Below, piece by piece: positions 1 through 11,974 of a stretch of DNA of 64,000 bases; within the stretch, counting starts at the first letter, position 1; each line of letters starts with the position of its first letter. Origin of the DNA: Ulota crispa. Lineage: Eukaryota > Streptophyta > Bryopsida > Orthotrichales > Orthotrichaceae. The stretch lies in assembly GCA_963920765.1 (NCBI GenBank), contig OY987250.1, positions 2,294,001 through 2,358,000 on the forward strand. The letters are read 5' to 3'. A model generated the notes under the pieces. The model did no database searches, was not told the origin of the DNA, and was given only the letters and a program-made list of their open reading frames with translations. A program made the position numbers and the translations under genes.

Positions 1-160
1 GCTTATTAGGAGAGGAATGCTCTGTAAATGCTTAACTTGCCCCCATGAGATCATTGAACATGGCAAACGCTTCTCAACGTTTGAAAGTAGAAAAGCAGAA
101 CTTTCTAGTGGGACAAAAACTATGCCTAATTTGGAGCTTTATAATGGGACAGAGGGAGTA
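1..160. mobile_element. Stowaway-like MITE, 3' part
   Basis: The window opens inside an element that ends with GGGACAGAGGGAGTA at 146-160. The same sequence forms the last ~160 bp of the complete copy at 41509-41922. The 5' end lies outside the window. Confidence 0.7.
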
Positions 161-1372
161 AGTTAGGATATTTGATCGATTGAGAAGTGGAAAGTGACAT
201 TTCTAACTTAACATTGTAAGTACCAAATCATAGAAATCTTGACTCAAGTAAAAATACAACTGTAGTGATGCAGTGTTTGTGAACTACTGCAAGTACCACA
301 CTAAGCATATACAATAGAAACAGATGCAAACGAAAAGAGACCATTTGTACAAAACATAAATACCAATTACTTTAAAAGCAAATTAAAAACAATTAAAGTG
401 AGACACCCACATTGAATGCTAGTTGATGTTTGTTTAGCAAAGAGATTTACATTAACGTATAATCATATTGCAATAAAAACATATCCTCTCTCTATTTAAA
501 CTTCTAAATTTATTTCAATTGAACCATCAAGGTTGTTGAATTTCATTTTATCCTCTTTCTTTTGCAACCACCTACTCATCCCAAACAAAAGTTGAATACA
601 CCCATCGCATCAATTCACTTCAATCCTTCTCAAATAAGTTAGATTTTGTCATCAATTAAGAAAATAATCAAACCACTTAGTCAGTAAAGGTATCTTCTCA
701 AACTTCCTTCCGGTACCTTCTTTCCATAAAATATTTCCTCCCCTCAAGCCAATAAACAATAAAAATAGAGGGATACCATCAACCGCAAATGGCAGGCACT
801 ATTAGATATGAAGCCACAATTTAGAGTTCCATTAATTGCAATAGTTCCATTAGTTCTACTGGTAATGGAAGCAAGGACCACTAGATGACCGAAAAGAGCA
901 GGCATGCCCATAATTCCACTTGTATACAATTCACAGAAAATACATTTTCGTCCCAGGAGCACATTTGCTTTCATCCAAATTTCTGATTTTCGACTCCCTC
1001 ACAAGAAAAAATCATTTATCCCCTCCGTTTATGCTGAAATGACGGAAAAACGGGCGTTCCCAACTTTATCATGTTCTCAAACTATAAGCCTGTTAAGTGT
1101 TGCACTCCGTCATATCATTTGACTAAATTACTCTAATCACCAGCAGAGAATTGTGGCATGTAAAAACAATTCACAAACTCAGACGCTGATTACTTCAATT
1201 CCTCTCAAGATGCTCCTTTTCTCATCATATCATCAAAAAGATGAAATTCAACTAATCAGCAAAAATGTATATTATCAGCGGGTAAGCAAACAACCATAAA
1301 TGAATTGCATGGATCCAATTAGATCGAGGCATGGTGAATACATACATACTAGTCATTTTTGCCTTGGAGCTC
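161..1372. other. Intergenic, downstream of SURF1
   Basis: AT-rich sequence beyond the SURF1 stop codon. I see no coding exon, RNA gene or repeat structure I can name. Short open frames here lack coding character. The poly(A) site of SURF1 should lie here. Confidence 0.5.
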
Positions 1373-4300
1373 TTATCTACCACGCTTTCGGCTTTGCAGT
1401 CTCTTCACTGCCATGAAGGTGGTGGCAGCAGACAGAGTATACCTACAAAAACAGAAACCAGATAACCTCTTTAAAAACATCAAAACTTCATGGAACTCAA
1501 ATTCTCATGCCAAGCACATCTACCTTTATAGTCTTCACCTATATACAAAAAAAAAACAAAAAAAAAAACATTTTAAGTATTGGAAACGCAACCATACGAT
1601 AACGCAAATAATACTCTTTAACATTCTAATCAAATATTTAGGGGTGTGTTTTCATTGCGATATTGGTATAAGCTCAGTGAAGAGTTCCCTTTGAGTACCA
1701 GAAAAGCCAAGCTCTAAAGAACCAATTTCTACTCAGTCAGTGTATATGATGAATTCATAAGCGACCATTCAAAGTAAGAGGTTGTAGACCACTATTAAAG
1801 ATACAATAGACAGCTTTGTTTCTATTAAAAGCTAGGCGGCATTAAACATTTTAGCCAAGTCACGATCACAACACTTGCTTAAAACTAAGTCTGTAATTCT
1901 TCAGATTCTCATTGGTCAAGTAACACGCACCCTAGAATGCAACAAGAGGATAGAATCATCTATGTAAGTGTGCATGTACATCCGTATTACCTTTCATCCA
2001 AATTCTGGCGCACCTAATATTATTTAAAAAGGGTCTGGCAATTTTACCTATTGGATCATCTATTGAGTATAATGTGTTTGAGCTAAAATTCTGAATGAAT
2101 AAATGAAAAAAGAAAAGAAAAGAACTGTAAGAAAAATTGCCCTAGTTGTTGGTAACCATGGTCAGTAAAGGAGACCAAGCTTAAGTCCCAAACGATTTGA
2201 ATAGCGGTTCACAATATGTCCAACGTCCTAAACCCTATAAGTCCCAACCTCAACGCAAGATCCCAGCTTCGTTGGGTTATTAAAAGCAAAACGAAATACT
2301 AAAGAGGTAGTCTGTGGACTCAAAATTGAGTATCAGTTCTTGTTCAACAAATAAATTACCAAGTCCCGATTTTTGTCCCAATATTCAGATGCTGACCAAT
2401 CAGATTATATTATAAGATTTCAGTGGGACTTGGGAAGTGGAAACGCCTATAGGTTTCTTATACCCAACTACAGTAGTGTTGAGACAGGTTAACTCTTAAA
2501 CGCCAAGGCAGACGTTTTTCGTCCAATAGATAACAAAAAAATCCTCCATAGGATGGAAAGAAGTTATTTTTCATCTGATTTTTTTAGAAATGATCATAGA
2601 TACATGGTCCATCATGGAAGGCAAAATAAACAACCTCACCAAATGCACTCATATTTTTAGGTAACCCAAATTGTGAGAAGATTCACAAACACAGTGTTAG
2701 GTCCCATGTTGTCCTTCTTACAATTTTCATAAGGACAACATGCACTACTGACTTCTGCAACTTTTGAAAACAATATTGTAATAAGTGGACACTTCCCACA
2801 CCACTACAGCAATACAGTAGAGGGCAGGCACGGTTGCGAGCCCAGCGTTTAGGGGTTAAAGAAATACTTACCAAGTAAGAGCATAGTTCAGATGGTCTTG
2901 TGGCATGACTGACGACTTCAGAAAGGAGTCTGATTCCTTGGGAAGGGGGAACTTCTGCCGGCCTTCACGATCAGGTGAGGACGTGGCCACAGCCTCCATG
3001 TAAGTCACGCCTTGAGGAAGACCCATCACCTGAGCCATGGCTGGAACGTCCACGTAGAACCATTGCCCAATCTCCGGTTGATTATTGGGCACAAACATAT
3101 TGGGCTGCTCCCCATCTCGTATCACCCCAGCTACCCTCACCATGGATTTGCTAAGCTCCGCTTCAGCCACCACCTCCTACCATTTGATACATCAAAAAAG
3201 AAAAAAGAAAGACCATTAAGTTCCAGAATACAGGTAGATTAACAAGTGACAGATAGAAAGGTATAATTTTCGTATATATCTTTCCATGTAATTCTCGTAG
3301 CAATCCGCAATATCATCCTCAATATGATCCTCAATATAATAAGTATAAAACTTGGTATAATCCTTCCTGACTAGAAATCCCAAGAACATAATAAACAAAC
3401 TTAGAATCCCAATTTTCTTACAACCGACAAGTCAGTTTTTTAGGCATAAGATATGCTTTCTTTGATGCTGGCAGCAACATGCTACTAGTGCTTTCAACAC
3501 ATGTCTCATATTCAATTACCAGGACTTTCTACATTTTCGGACTAGTGACAAGTCTCTGTTTGCTAGGGGTAGAGATAATAGCATTAATAATCAAACATTT
3601 GTGAGTAAATAACCGGAAGAAAAATGATAATCCGTGACGAACGTATGATAGCGACAATGATAATTGCGGCTGCTAAATTAGATGCATACAGCACAATTCC
3701 AGTTGATGATGCGCAGATAAGACGTGATAAGGTAATTAAAATGCAGAGGAGCTTGACCAGAACCACAAAGTAACCATGATCTATAACAATAGATATAAAA
3801 TTCCACAAAACAGCTACTCCTGATGCTGGATAAACATGAAATCATTTTTTTACAAAACTAAGAGACTAAGCCAATAGAATAAAATAAACTACCTGATCAG
3901 TAACCCTGGGTTTACCCCATCGGCTCCACCATGAACTTTGTGTTGTCTTTTGACTCTCTCCTTCTACCACGTCCTTAACGACGGTATGAGCAGGTTGCTC
4001 CTGTGCCAAGGCTTCATTTCGCATACGAGAAGGCACCCACCCTCGATTGACTAACACCGGGAGCTGTACTCTGACACCAAGCTGTCCCCGATTTTAGTTA
4101 CTGACAACAGAAGTGCAGTCAGCCAAAATTCCGATAAAAAAGAAAAGAAAAAGGTACAACCAGATCACAGTGATTATTGTGGACAAAAAAAAGAGTCGAA
4201 TTAGTATTCACCTGCCGTCTATATTTGATTTGCAGATAAGTGGAGTAACTATATAATACCCCTTCTCAGCTGCTCCATACAGAGTCCTAGACCGTGGACC

Positions 4301-7300
4301 TACAAAGAGAGACTTGGCTTCGTCCAAAACCCCTTCACAATACACTTTTCTGTACTGCAAAACGTCTGAAGCAGGATTAGTGTCTCCAGTATGCCTATTA
4401 ATAGCAATAGCCTCCTCCAGAGCTATTGGATCTTCCTCAAACCGTGCTCGCCTAAAGTCCAAAAGCTCAATCTGCACAAACAGAATACTTCCTTCTCAGA
4501 TACCAAGCTTGCAGCAGTCGTATACAGCAAGGAGGTGGTGGATTGTAAAACTGGTGCAAATAAAAAGAAAATGAGTTGATTTTATAGCTACACAAGCAGT
4601 TTCAAGTCCTACACCCTGCACTAAGAACATCAACTCATACAAACTCAAGAAATAGGTGAACATTGCAAGGCGCACTAGTAAAGTAGTCCACAACCATCTA
4701 GGTAAATCCAATATAGTATGGGTTAGAGTGGTCTCTCAAATAGTGTGACATAGTGTGACTTATGTGACCAAAGATCTTAGAAGATTTTGCTAGCACGTAG
4801 CTCAGTTAGAATGTGTGAAGGATGACACATTACAAAAGCTGTGTCAACATGTTACTACTTGAGACGAGGCAAAAGGTTGTGACCAAATATTTACTTAAAT
4901 GGGCAAGCAACATGCCACATTTTCATACTAATTAGGCAAAACTGACCCAAATGAGTGCAAACAAGACTCAAATTACTCAAAGCCTTGCCTTATTTGAAAG
5001 AACTTGTACGCTGATCAAAATTTCCAAAAAATCTAAATAGCTGGAGTGAGTTAACGAAAACCGGTTGAATATGGAAAACGACGGATAATCGCCGGTGAAG
5101 CTCAAAAAACTTTCAGAACAGTGGTGTAGAGGACCTGCTCGTCCAAACCCGGCGTTCTACAGACCCTAAACGGTATACATCTAAGCTAAAGTTTGGTAGA
5201 CCTTATGGTATTTATAAAAACCAAGTACATGAGATTGACCCCTAGGCCCTCCGTTTTTGTAAAGAAATTAAATTAAACCCTATTCAGCGGTTCCAGCCTT
5301 ATCAAAAATTCTCACTATTCTAATCCGTAGCGTTCGTAATCTATAGAATAATTCAAAGAGCATTCTGAAGGCATGCTCATGGTCTTCATCTGTATGGTCT
5401 TCAAAGCAACAGGTCTGCGAAAAACCCTAGGATTCCTCTTCATGGTCTCTATCAAAAAAACCTAGCACTTGAAGCATAATGATAAGGTCTCTTAGAATCT
5501 GACACCCTAGTGTTTCTGTAAGAGACACAGAAACAGATTGCAAGATCTATTCATAGAAACCCCGCTAGTTGAACCTGCAGCTGCTTTGCTCACTGGAGAG
5601 CGGGGAAGTAAGAGTTCTGTACGTGGCAGAGTTGAAGCAACCAATCATGTAATTTCAATAACAATCTCCATGACATGTAGAGAAAAATCGGGTGAGGAAA
5701 AGACCTAGTTTTTCTGTTAAGTTACCTTAAAGATTAAAAGTTGAAAGGGAAGATAATATTACTTGTTATCACACGTGGCATCTTTATCCTAAGAAATAAA
5801 ACTTGAATGCCATATTGACATCCCTTACTTTTGAAGTTTGGCAACCTAGAAGTTATGTCGCAAAGGGTAACAAAGCAACCACAACCAAAGCCGCACTCAA
5901 TTTTTTTATCTCAAGATGTTAAAGACTTCCAAAATTCAACCCATGAAGGAGCATTTTGAGAAAACTCAAAAGTTCATGACTTTTAGCAACGTGGGTGGTT
6001 GTTCTTAAAAGTAGGCTTTTTCTTTGAAAATTTAAAATTGAGTCTCTCGATTTAACTCCCAACTCTGACGCCCTCTATTGTTTCAGCCATTCTTAAATCC
6101 CAATACCTAGGATCTCCCTCTAAGGTAGGTAGCTCAAAAAGCGACACTTTAACGGCTGATCTGCCTTTTCATGGGCATTTTAGACAAGAAATTTTTTTGC
6201 CTAATTTCCAGACAAAGAAAGATGGATGCCAACTGTAACATAATGTTTATCATATTTTTTGAAGCATTATTGAATTGTTGATGAATTTTCAAAGTTTTCT
6301 TTAGTAGGCACCTATATACGATTCTAGATCTCCCATAAACTGTTCCCCAGTAACTTACAAAGAGATGAGGTGAAATCAAGGAATGTGATTGACTCTTGCA
6401 ATAGAATACACCTTTCCTTTTACGACTAAGGAGGGTCCATTCAAGAACCACCTCATGTCCATTCCTGAGCCACCTACGGGACGCTTTATCTGAGAAGGGA
6501 CGCAATTCAAGCTACCTGCCTTATTATACCTAGGATCTCAGTTAAAGTTTGCTATATTCAATGATGTTGTGGCAAGTGCACAGGATAGTCAACCATGTGA
6601 TAGTTCGAAACAGTTAATAAAACAAGAGATTAGATGGTACCTTCTTTTCACGGCGAATTAATTGCCAGGAGCCCAGGCCGAAAGTAGCTGCGCACGGTAG
6701 AAGCAAAACCAGCACTGAAAATCCCCATTTCCTCCCTGCACTCTCTGAAAAGTCGAAAAACAAAAATAAAAAAATGAACAGTCAATCCAGAGAGCACCAA
6801 ATCAAGTTATTGTCTGTTCAAAGACTTGCCTTCGTAGCATTAGCTCCTTCATTTCCATTGCAATTTTGAACAAATGCAAAAAAGAATATCTAAACCCTAA
6901 ACCGTTAAACCGTAAACCCTATAGGTGCATATTTCTCCATTACCGTCTTTAATGTGGAATGCATGACTATAACTTAAGTTCACATAACCTAATCACAACG
7001 GTCTCCATGATGGCTTAAACATGTGTCTAAAGAAGAAGTGTTTTCCTTTTTCAGATCAATACTTCAATTGGAGTATATACGAATTACCATGAAATCAACA
7101 AAATCCACTATATAAGGTGCGAATGTTCACATGCTGTTATGCAAAGAGAAGCAATCCTAATTTGTTGTTCTATCATACATTTGCCTTCATGCTACTAGCT
7201 AAACCTAAATGAACATAATTCCAATTACGTTCTACACTATGTAATCCATGCTTACAACTGCATAAACCTAATTCCGATGGATTCTATGATCCCAAACTAG

Positions 7301-9004
7301 CTTCGACAGATTTCGAAAGCAATAATGCTCTTCATTCCAATATCGGTACTGGACTTGGAGACAATAGAAACGTCAGAGTTGCAAATTTTGCAAGAGGATG
7401 AAGAAACCAGGATTGAAGTAGGCTTGGGATAACGAACCATTTCATTAATTATTCCATTTTCTAAGTCTGATAAACCAAGGGAAAGAACTGGATTTTGAGA
7501 ACCTTCTTAGGTTTTTAAAATCCCTTTTGTCAATCCTCTCCTCCTTGTCACTTAGAAAAACAACAAACAACAAAGTTGCAGGTAGATAATGTACGGGCGT
7601 CAATGTTATTTTTGGGCATCCTTTCTACATGCAAAACGTTATCATTCAAGAGTTCTATACTCCGGCAGTCCAGTCCCGAGAAACAACAAACTGCACTAAG
7701 CCCTAAACCCTAGGGCTACACATTTCTTTACTACATCCTACACTATAAAATGCTTGCTTACAAAACCGCAAAATTAATTACAATAATCTCCATGATCTCG
7801 ACTAGCGTAGACAGATATCGGAAGGAACGAAAAAAACGTCACTTGCTGCACTTAAGCTTAACAAAACACCACAAAAATAACAAAGGTTCTCTGTAAGGTG
7901 CAAAATCCTAAGCCCTAGCGCTACACATTTCTCCTGCACTATAAATTGCTTGCTTAGGATATCATAAAAGCTAATTACGACAATCTCCACGATCTCGATT
8001 AGCTTAGACAGATATCTGAAGAAACAACAAATGTCACTTCTTGCACTTAAGCTTAACAAAAACACCGCAAAAATAACAAGTGAGGCTGTGTCTCCGTAGC
8101 ACGCTGTAGCACTCTCGCTCGTACCTAATCAAACTACACTATAAAATGCTTGCTTACAATATCACAAAAGCTAATTACGATCAATCTCCACAATCTCGAT
8201 TAGCTTAGACAGACATCTGAAGAAACAAAAAATGTCACATCTTGCACTTCAGTTTAAAAAAAACACCGCAAAATAACAAAGACTAGCACCGCAAAATGAC
8301 AAAGACACTCTGTAAGGTGCAAAACCCTAAGCCCGAGCGCTGCACATTTCTCCTACACTATGAAACACTTGCTTACAAAATCACAATAGCTAATTACGAT
8401 CATCTCCACGATCTCGATTAGCTTAGACAGACATCTGAAGAAACAAAAAACGTCACTTCTTGCATTTAAGCTTAACAAAAACACCACAAAATTAACAAAC
8501 ATTTCTCTATAAGGTGCAAAACCCTAAGCCCTAGCGCCACACAAATCTCCTACACTATAAAATGCTTGCTCACAATATCACAAAAGCTAATTACGACAAT
8601 CTCCACGATCTCGATTAGCTTAGACAGACATCTGAAGAAACAAAAAACCTCACTTCTTGCACTTAAGGTCAACAAAAACACCACAAGAATATCAAGTGAG
8701 GCTGTGTCTCGGTAGCACCTTGTAACACTCTGGCTCATACCTAATCAAATTTCTTCAAAGTAGCTCGACACAAAGCCTCCTCCTCCCTACGGTCCAGAGC
8801 CAACAAATCTCCTCTATAAGGTATAAATACGCATGAAAGAAACTCACCGGGTGGCGCTGTTGCTGTTGCTGTTGCTGCTGCTGCTATTTCAGCAGAGGTG
8901 GCAGAAGCAGAACGGAATGCAGTCGAGGAAGAAGAAGAAAAACCTAACACTCTCTGTCGCTGCACGGATCTCGACCACCCCGATCTCCACAAATTCGCCG
9001 CCAT
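1373..9004 (-). CDS. SURF1: SURF1, cytochrome c oxidase assembly factor
   Basis: SURF1 is an inner-mitochondrial-membrane protein that helps assemble complex IV (heme/COX1 maturation). I model six exons on the minus strand: 9004-8848, 6744-6641, 4471-4212, 4070-3893, 3176-2872 and 1442-1373. All have GT-AG junctions, the phases agree, and the product is 357 aa, close to the usual plant length. The N-terminus is Ser/Ala/Arg-rich with an alternating Ala-Thr tract, as in a mitochondrial presequence. A first membrane span falls at about residues 60-80 (ends FGLGSWQLIRRE). Family motifs follow in order: LLDFRRAR, VGPRSR, VLVNRGWVP and GQWFYVDVPAMA. A C-terminal span follows HLNYALTW. The start lies in good context (ACAATGGCG). 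Introns are long and carry a TTAA element 12 bp from the exon 5 donor, a second MITE, and a ~200-bp tandem array. Identity is secure; exact splice sites are inferred from frame and family alignment. Confidence 0.93.
2489..2859. mobile_element. TTAA-flanked MITE (subfamily b)
   Basis: TTAA at both ends (2489-2492, 2856-2859). Terminal repeats are TTAACTCTTAAACGCC and the complement of GCGTTTAGGGGTTAA. The interior matches the copies at 44799-45163 and 47028-47394. It sits in SURF1 intron 5, ending 12 bp from the exon 5 splice donor. Confidence 0.75.
6121..6527. mobile_element. MITE with TAAGGTAGGTAGCT ends
   Basis: Inverted ends TAAGGTAGGTAGCTC (6121) and GCTACCTGCCTTA (about 6511-6523). Both sides are followed by the direct repeat ATACCTAGGATCTC, as a target or flank duplication. 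The interior is shared, in opposite orientation, with 51343-51760. Lies in SURF1 intron 1-2 space. Confidence 0.6.
7741..8740. repeat. ~200-bp tandem repeat, five units, SURF1 intron 1
   Basis: Units begin near CACTATAAAATGCTTGCTTAC at 7741, 7937, 8137, 8356 and 8553. They share a core with CTCCACGATCTCGATTAGC and a segment resembling AAACCCTAAGCCCTAGCG. More diverged units can be seen upstream at about 6890-7030 and 7190-7330, and one dispersed copy lies at 49200-49360. The array spans much of SURF1 intron 1 and ends about 110 bp from exon 1. Confidence 0.8.
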
Positions 9005-9530
9005 TGTGAGGATTTCAATGCGAATATCAGAGTATCACATACATGCTAATGTTTGTCAATTCCTAAGCTTAGTCGAGGCTCTGCAAACGAGGCAGAATTG
9101 GTGGAGCTTGCCATGATTTTGCAGAAGAAGTGTGACGCCGGAGTCGCCGAAGCATGGGCTGGTGGAGACGTGGAGTGGGGCTTGTTCTGCGAGTTTGTTG
9201 GATGAATGAAAGTTGGCTCATTTGACAGGTTCATCCATTCAAATTCTCTCGATTGCAGGTTTGTTCTTGCAAGCTTTTAGATGCTACCTACGCATGTTGT
9301 TTTCAAGGGAAAATTGAGTACATATCCCTGTATTTTGGGATATTTTTGTGGATGCCCTAGACTTATCAGAAATTTTCTAAATGTTTTTATAAGACTTTTG
9401 GTGAGAGGACAATTATCCATACAGAAATTTAACATAAAACAAGCTACTTGTGTGCATGCATGGTAACACCATGATGAAATTCTAATGTGTTTGTCAGTGC
9501 TATCAATATAAAGGCTTCACTACTTGTCAC
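9005..9530. other. SURF1 5' region / divergent intergenic start
   Basis: GC-richer sequence upstream of the SURF1 start. A 40-odd-codon plus-strand frame ends in TGA near 9205 and reads like protein, but has no start or splice partner I can find. I treat it as SURF1 leader or promoter. Nothing else is recognisable. Confidence 0.4.
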
Positions 9531-9729
9531 ACGCACCTTATTTTGATCGGGAACCATTTTCCGTGCATCTATATCTTGGTAGGAATTTTGGGCCCAAATC
9601 TAAGGACACCATAGATGCCCTATGTTTTGGGTCCCAAAAAATAGGGCATCTATGATGTCCCTAGATTTGGGCCCAAAATTCCCACCAAGGGTATAGATGC
9701 ACGGAATAAGGTTTAGGAATAAGGTGCGT
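9531..9729. mobile_element. Foldback element
   Basis: Long inverted repeats. The left arm begins ACGCACCTTATT and contains CCGTGCATCTATA, GGGCCCAAATCTA and CATAGATGCCCTA. The right arm repeats these in reverse and ends AATAAGGTGCGT. The whole folds into a hairpin with a short loop near 9635. Confidence 0.75.
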
Positions 9730-9804
9730 CTACTTTGTGAGGTTCTATACAAGCCAATAAGTGCTCATGTGCGAGGCCCAAGAGATACAGAGAGCCAAGG
9801 TAAA

Positions 9805-10138
9805 CTTAGGTCTGGTTCAGACTAATGATTGGCCAAAAAAATTTGAACGTGATTGGTTGAAATTTGGGTTTCAACCGCTGTAGGGTTCAGATTGAGGGTT
9901 TGTCTAGTACTTTTACATCCATCTTCAGTAACCAATATAACCACGTTAGCAGCCAAGATAGTGAAGTTTTGGGGCTTGCTCCAAGGGTGGTACCAAACTT
10001 GTCCAGCAGGAGCACACTCTTGAATGAGAAACTCTTAGATGTCACACAATTATAAGGAAAAATTTCTATTGGGCAAAACACAGGACGCAATGTAGATTTC
10101 AGTGTCTTGACCTGTTGCTAGTCTGAATCAGGCCTAAG
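9805..10138. mobile_element. MITE, ends like the GGTTCAGACTA family
   Basis: Terminal inverted repeat CTTAGGTCTGGTTCAGACTA at the left and TAGTCTGAATCAGGCCTAAG at the right. The TTCAGACTA core also occurs in the ends of the elements at 10553, 48792 and 50795, so it may be a distant relative. Confidence 0.6.
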
Positions 10139-10140
10139 GT

Positions 10141-10446
10141 AGGAACACCCATAAGCGTTAGTGTTCGCATAATCGTCACCTCTAAAATCTTGGAAAATCT
10201 GTAGAAGTAAATAGATGTAATTACAAGGATGTACAACATGTGAACATGAAACCTTAGTGTTGATTATGGGTGCAATGGCACTTAGCTCTTTAGGAATTCA
10301 CAACTTATTCTCACAATTTCCAAATAATACATTTGAATGTGCAAGCTCATTATTTTTCTGTTGCTAATTGAATCTTACAATTTGCTAGATGTTTATTAAT
10401 AGCCATCATGTTCAAAACCCTTAAACTAATGCTTATGGGTGAGCAG
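10141..10446. mobile_element. MITE with CACCCATAAGC ends, copy 1
   Basis: Inverted ends CACCCATAAGCGTTAG and CTAATGCTTATGGGTG. The body (including ACATGTGAACATGAAACC) is repeated at 20498-20770. Confidence 0.65.
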
Positions 10447-10999
10447 ATTTGCAAGCAACACTTCCTTCGCAATCTTGTCTTGACGGGCCCACTAGAGCAG
10501 TAAACTTACACAACGGAGCTAGTGAGCTCAGATTGTTTTAGCCTAAGAGAGAAGGGGCGGTTCAAACTACGTCCCACGTCCCATTGGACAAAGTCCCACG
10601 GGAGTGCAAAATCCCATCTTTTTGGATTAGAGAAGAAGGGAAAAGATGGGACTTGGGCTAAAAGATGGATCTGTCAAAATATTAGTCTCAATCTTGGAGT
10701 GAAGTCCCACTTTTTTTGATAGCAAAACTTGGAAAAGTGCTGCCATGTAGGCTCCATATAAACAAGTGGAATGTGAGACTTGAGACATAGTCAGAAACAC
10801 AAAATCCCATCTTTTGGCTCTCCGCCGATCAAATTCTAAGATTTCATCAAATTTCAGTGGGACTTGGGACGTAGTCTGAACCGCCCCTAGCAGATTTGCA
10901 AGGAACACTTCCTTCGCGGTCTTGTCCTGACGGGCCCACCAGAGCAGTAAGCTTACACAACGGAGCGAGTGAGCGCAGACTGTTAGCCCGAGAGAGAAT
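10442..10999. repeat. ~110-bp direct repeat split by a MITE
   Basis: The segment at 10442-10552 recurs at 10889-10999 with about 90% identity (starting AGCAGATTTGCAAG, ending GAGAGAA). The MITE at 10553-10888 lies exactly between the two. This is the likely promoter or leader of the ARM-repeat gene. Confidence 0.8.
10553..10888. mobile_element. MITE with AGGGGCGGTTC ends, copy 1
   Basis: Ends AGGGGCGGTTCAAACTACG and the complement of CGTAGTCTGAACCGCCCCT. Internal stretches match the copies at 48792-49086 and 50795-51162 (GTCCCACG, AAAGATGGGACTTGG). Confidence 0.75.
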
Positions 11000-11974
11000 T
11001 TAGTATTCTTTCCCTCCTTTTCTTCTCTTCCTTAAGTTTCGCGGTCGTCGATGTCATCTTTATGGCCAGCCTAGTCTTTTTTTTGGAAATCGATGCGGCG
11101 AGCGAGAGATCTACGATGACGCCTGAGTTGCGGTATTAATTCTGTTGTGGCAGGAGTGTCATACGGGTTTTGTTGAGCCTTTTTGGTTATCGAAAAAAAT
11201 ATCGAAGGTTCACCACTGGTGAACATATTTTATTTTTGAGGTCGCGGTACAGTAATCTGAGGCCTGCCTGAGCTAGGGTATGCTTTTTCGAACTACCTCA
11301 TTGAACTTCTGTTTTCTCATTTGAAATTCCTCAGAGGGAGGCATGCATTCTTCCTGCGAAGATAGATCAGGTTTATCTTCATATTGTTATGTTTCAGTTT
11401 TTCGTATCTTCTTCGTATTCAGATTTTCGATATCTTTCGAATTGTTTCTACATTGTGTGTGCTTGGAATTTTCGGATCGTGATTTTTCTTTGGAAAGGTT
11501 CGACGTTTTTTAGTGTACGAGTCTTGAGAGATCTCTTGATGCGTTTCATTTTTGGGTTCAGGTTTAGGATGGTGCCAGTGTTACTCTTCTTGTGCAAGTT
11601 TAGGGTTTGTGAGCGTTTTTTATTTCAGAATTTATCTATCTTTCTTTACGAAACGCAAATTTGTTTGTCTGCTCCTTTTTACAGGAGAAGAAAATCCTTA
11701 TTTTTTTCGCTGTGGGGGTGGTTTTTTCCTAATTTTCGAGAGGTTTTTGCAAAATTCGGCATGGTCTCACATGCTGCTGCTGGTCACAGAGTGCTGCTTG
11801 ACAATTGTCACCGCATTTGAGATCAAGTGCTGAGAGTTGAGTTTCGAGCTGCTCGTGTTATTATGGAACTCCGAACGATTGGTAGCTTGTCTTAAGCCCT
11901 AAATCCTAAACCAAACCTGCTCAGGATTTGTTTTTTGAGTTTCTTTCATGCTTAGGGTTACGAATTTATGAAAG
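11000..11974 (+). other. Probable 5' leader of the ARM-repeat gene
   Basis: No coding exon is evident. T-rich sequence with a long but repetitive-looking open frame at 11389-11820 that I do not accept as a gene. The position suggests promoter, leader and possibly a leader intron for the gene starting at 11975. Confidence 0.4.

Noticed and set aside
4074-4095. SURF1 exon 4 acceptor further upstream (ending at ACAG near 4082)
   Set aside because: It shifts the frame before VLVNRGWVP; the acceptor GTGTCAG just before AGTACAGCTC keeps phase.
6149-6505. 118-codon minus-strand frame
   Set aside because: Lies wholly inside a MITE; a similar frame appears in the related element at 51452, so it is shared repeat sequence rather than a gene.
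6890-6935. Interstitial telomere repeat
   Set aside because: Only a few degenerate AAACCCT words, also at 7700, 44070 and 49210; no tandem run of exact TTTAGGG.
8898-9116. Plus-strand frame with poly-Glu
   Set aside because: Antisense shadow of SURF1 exon 1 Ser/Ala repeats.
11389-11820. 143-codon open frame upstream of the ARM-repeat gene
   Set aside because: Phe/Ser/Cys-rich translation of T-rich leader DNA; overlapping frames are equally open and there is no recognisable domain.
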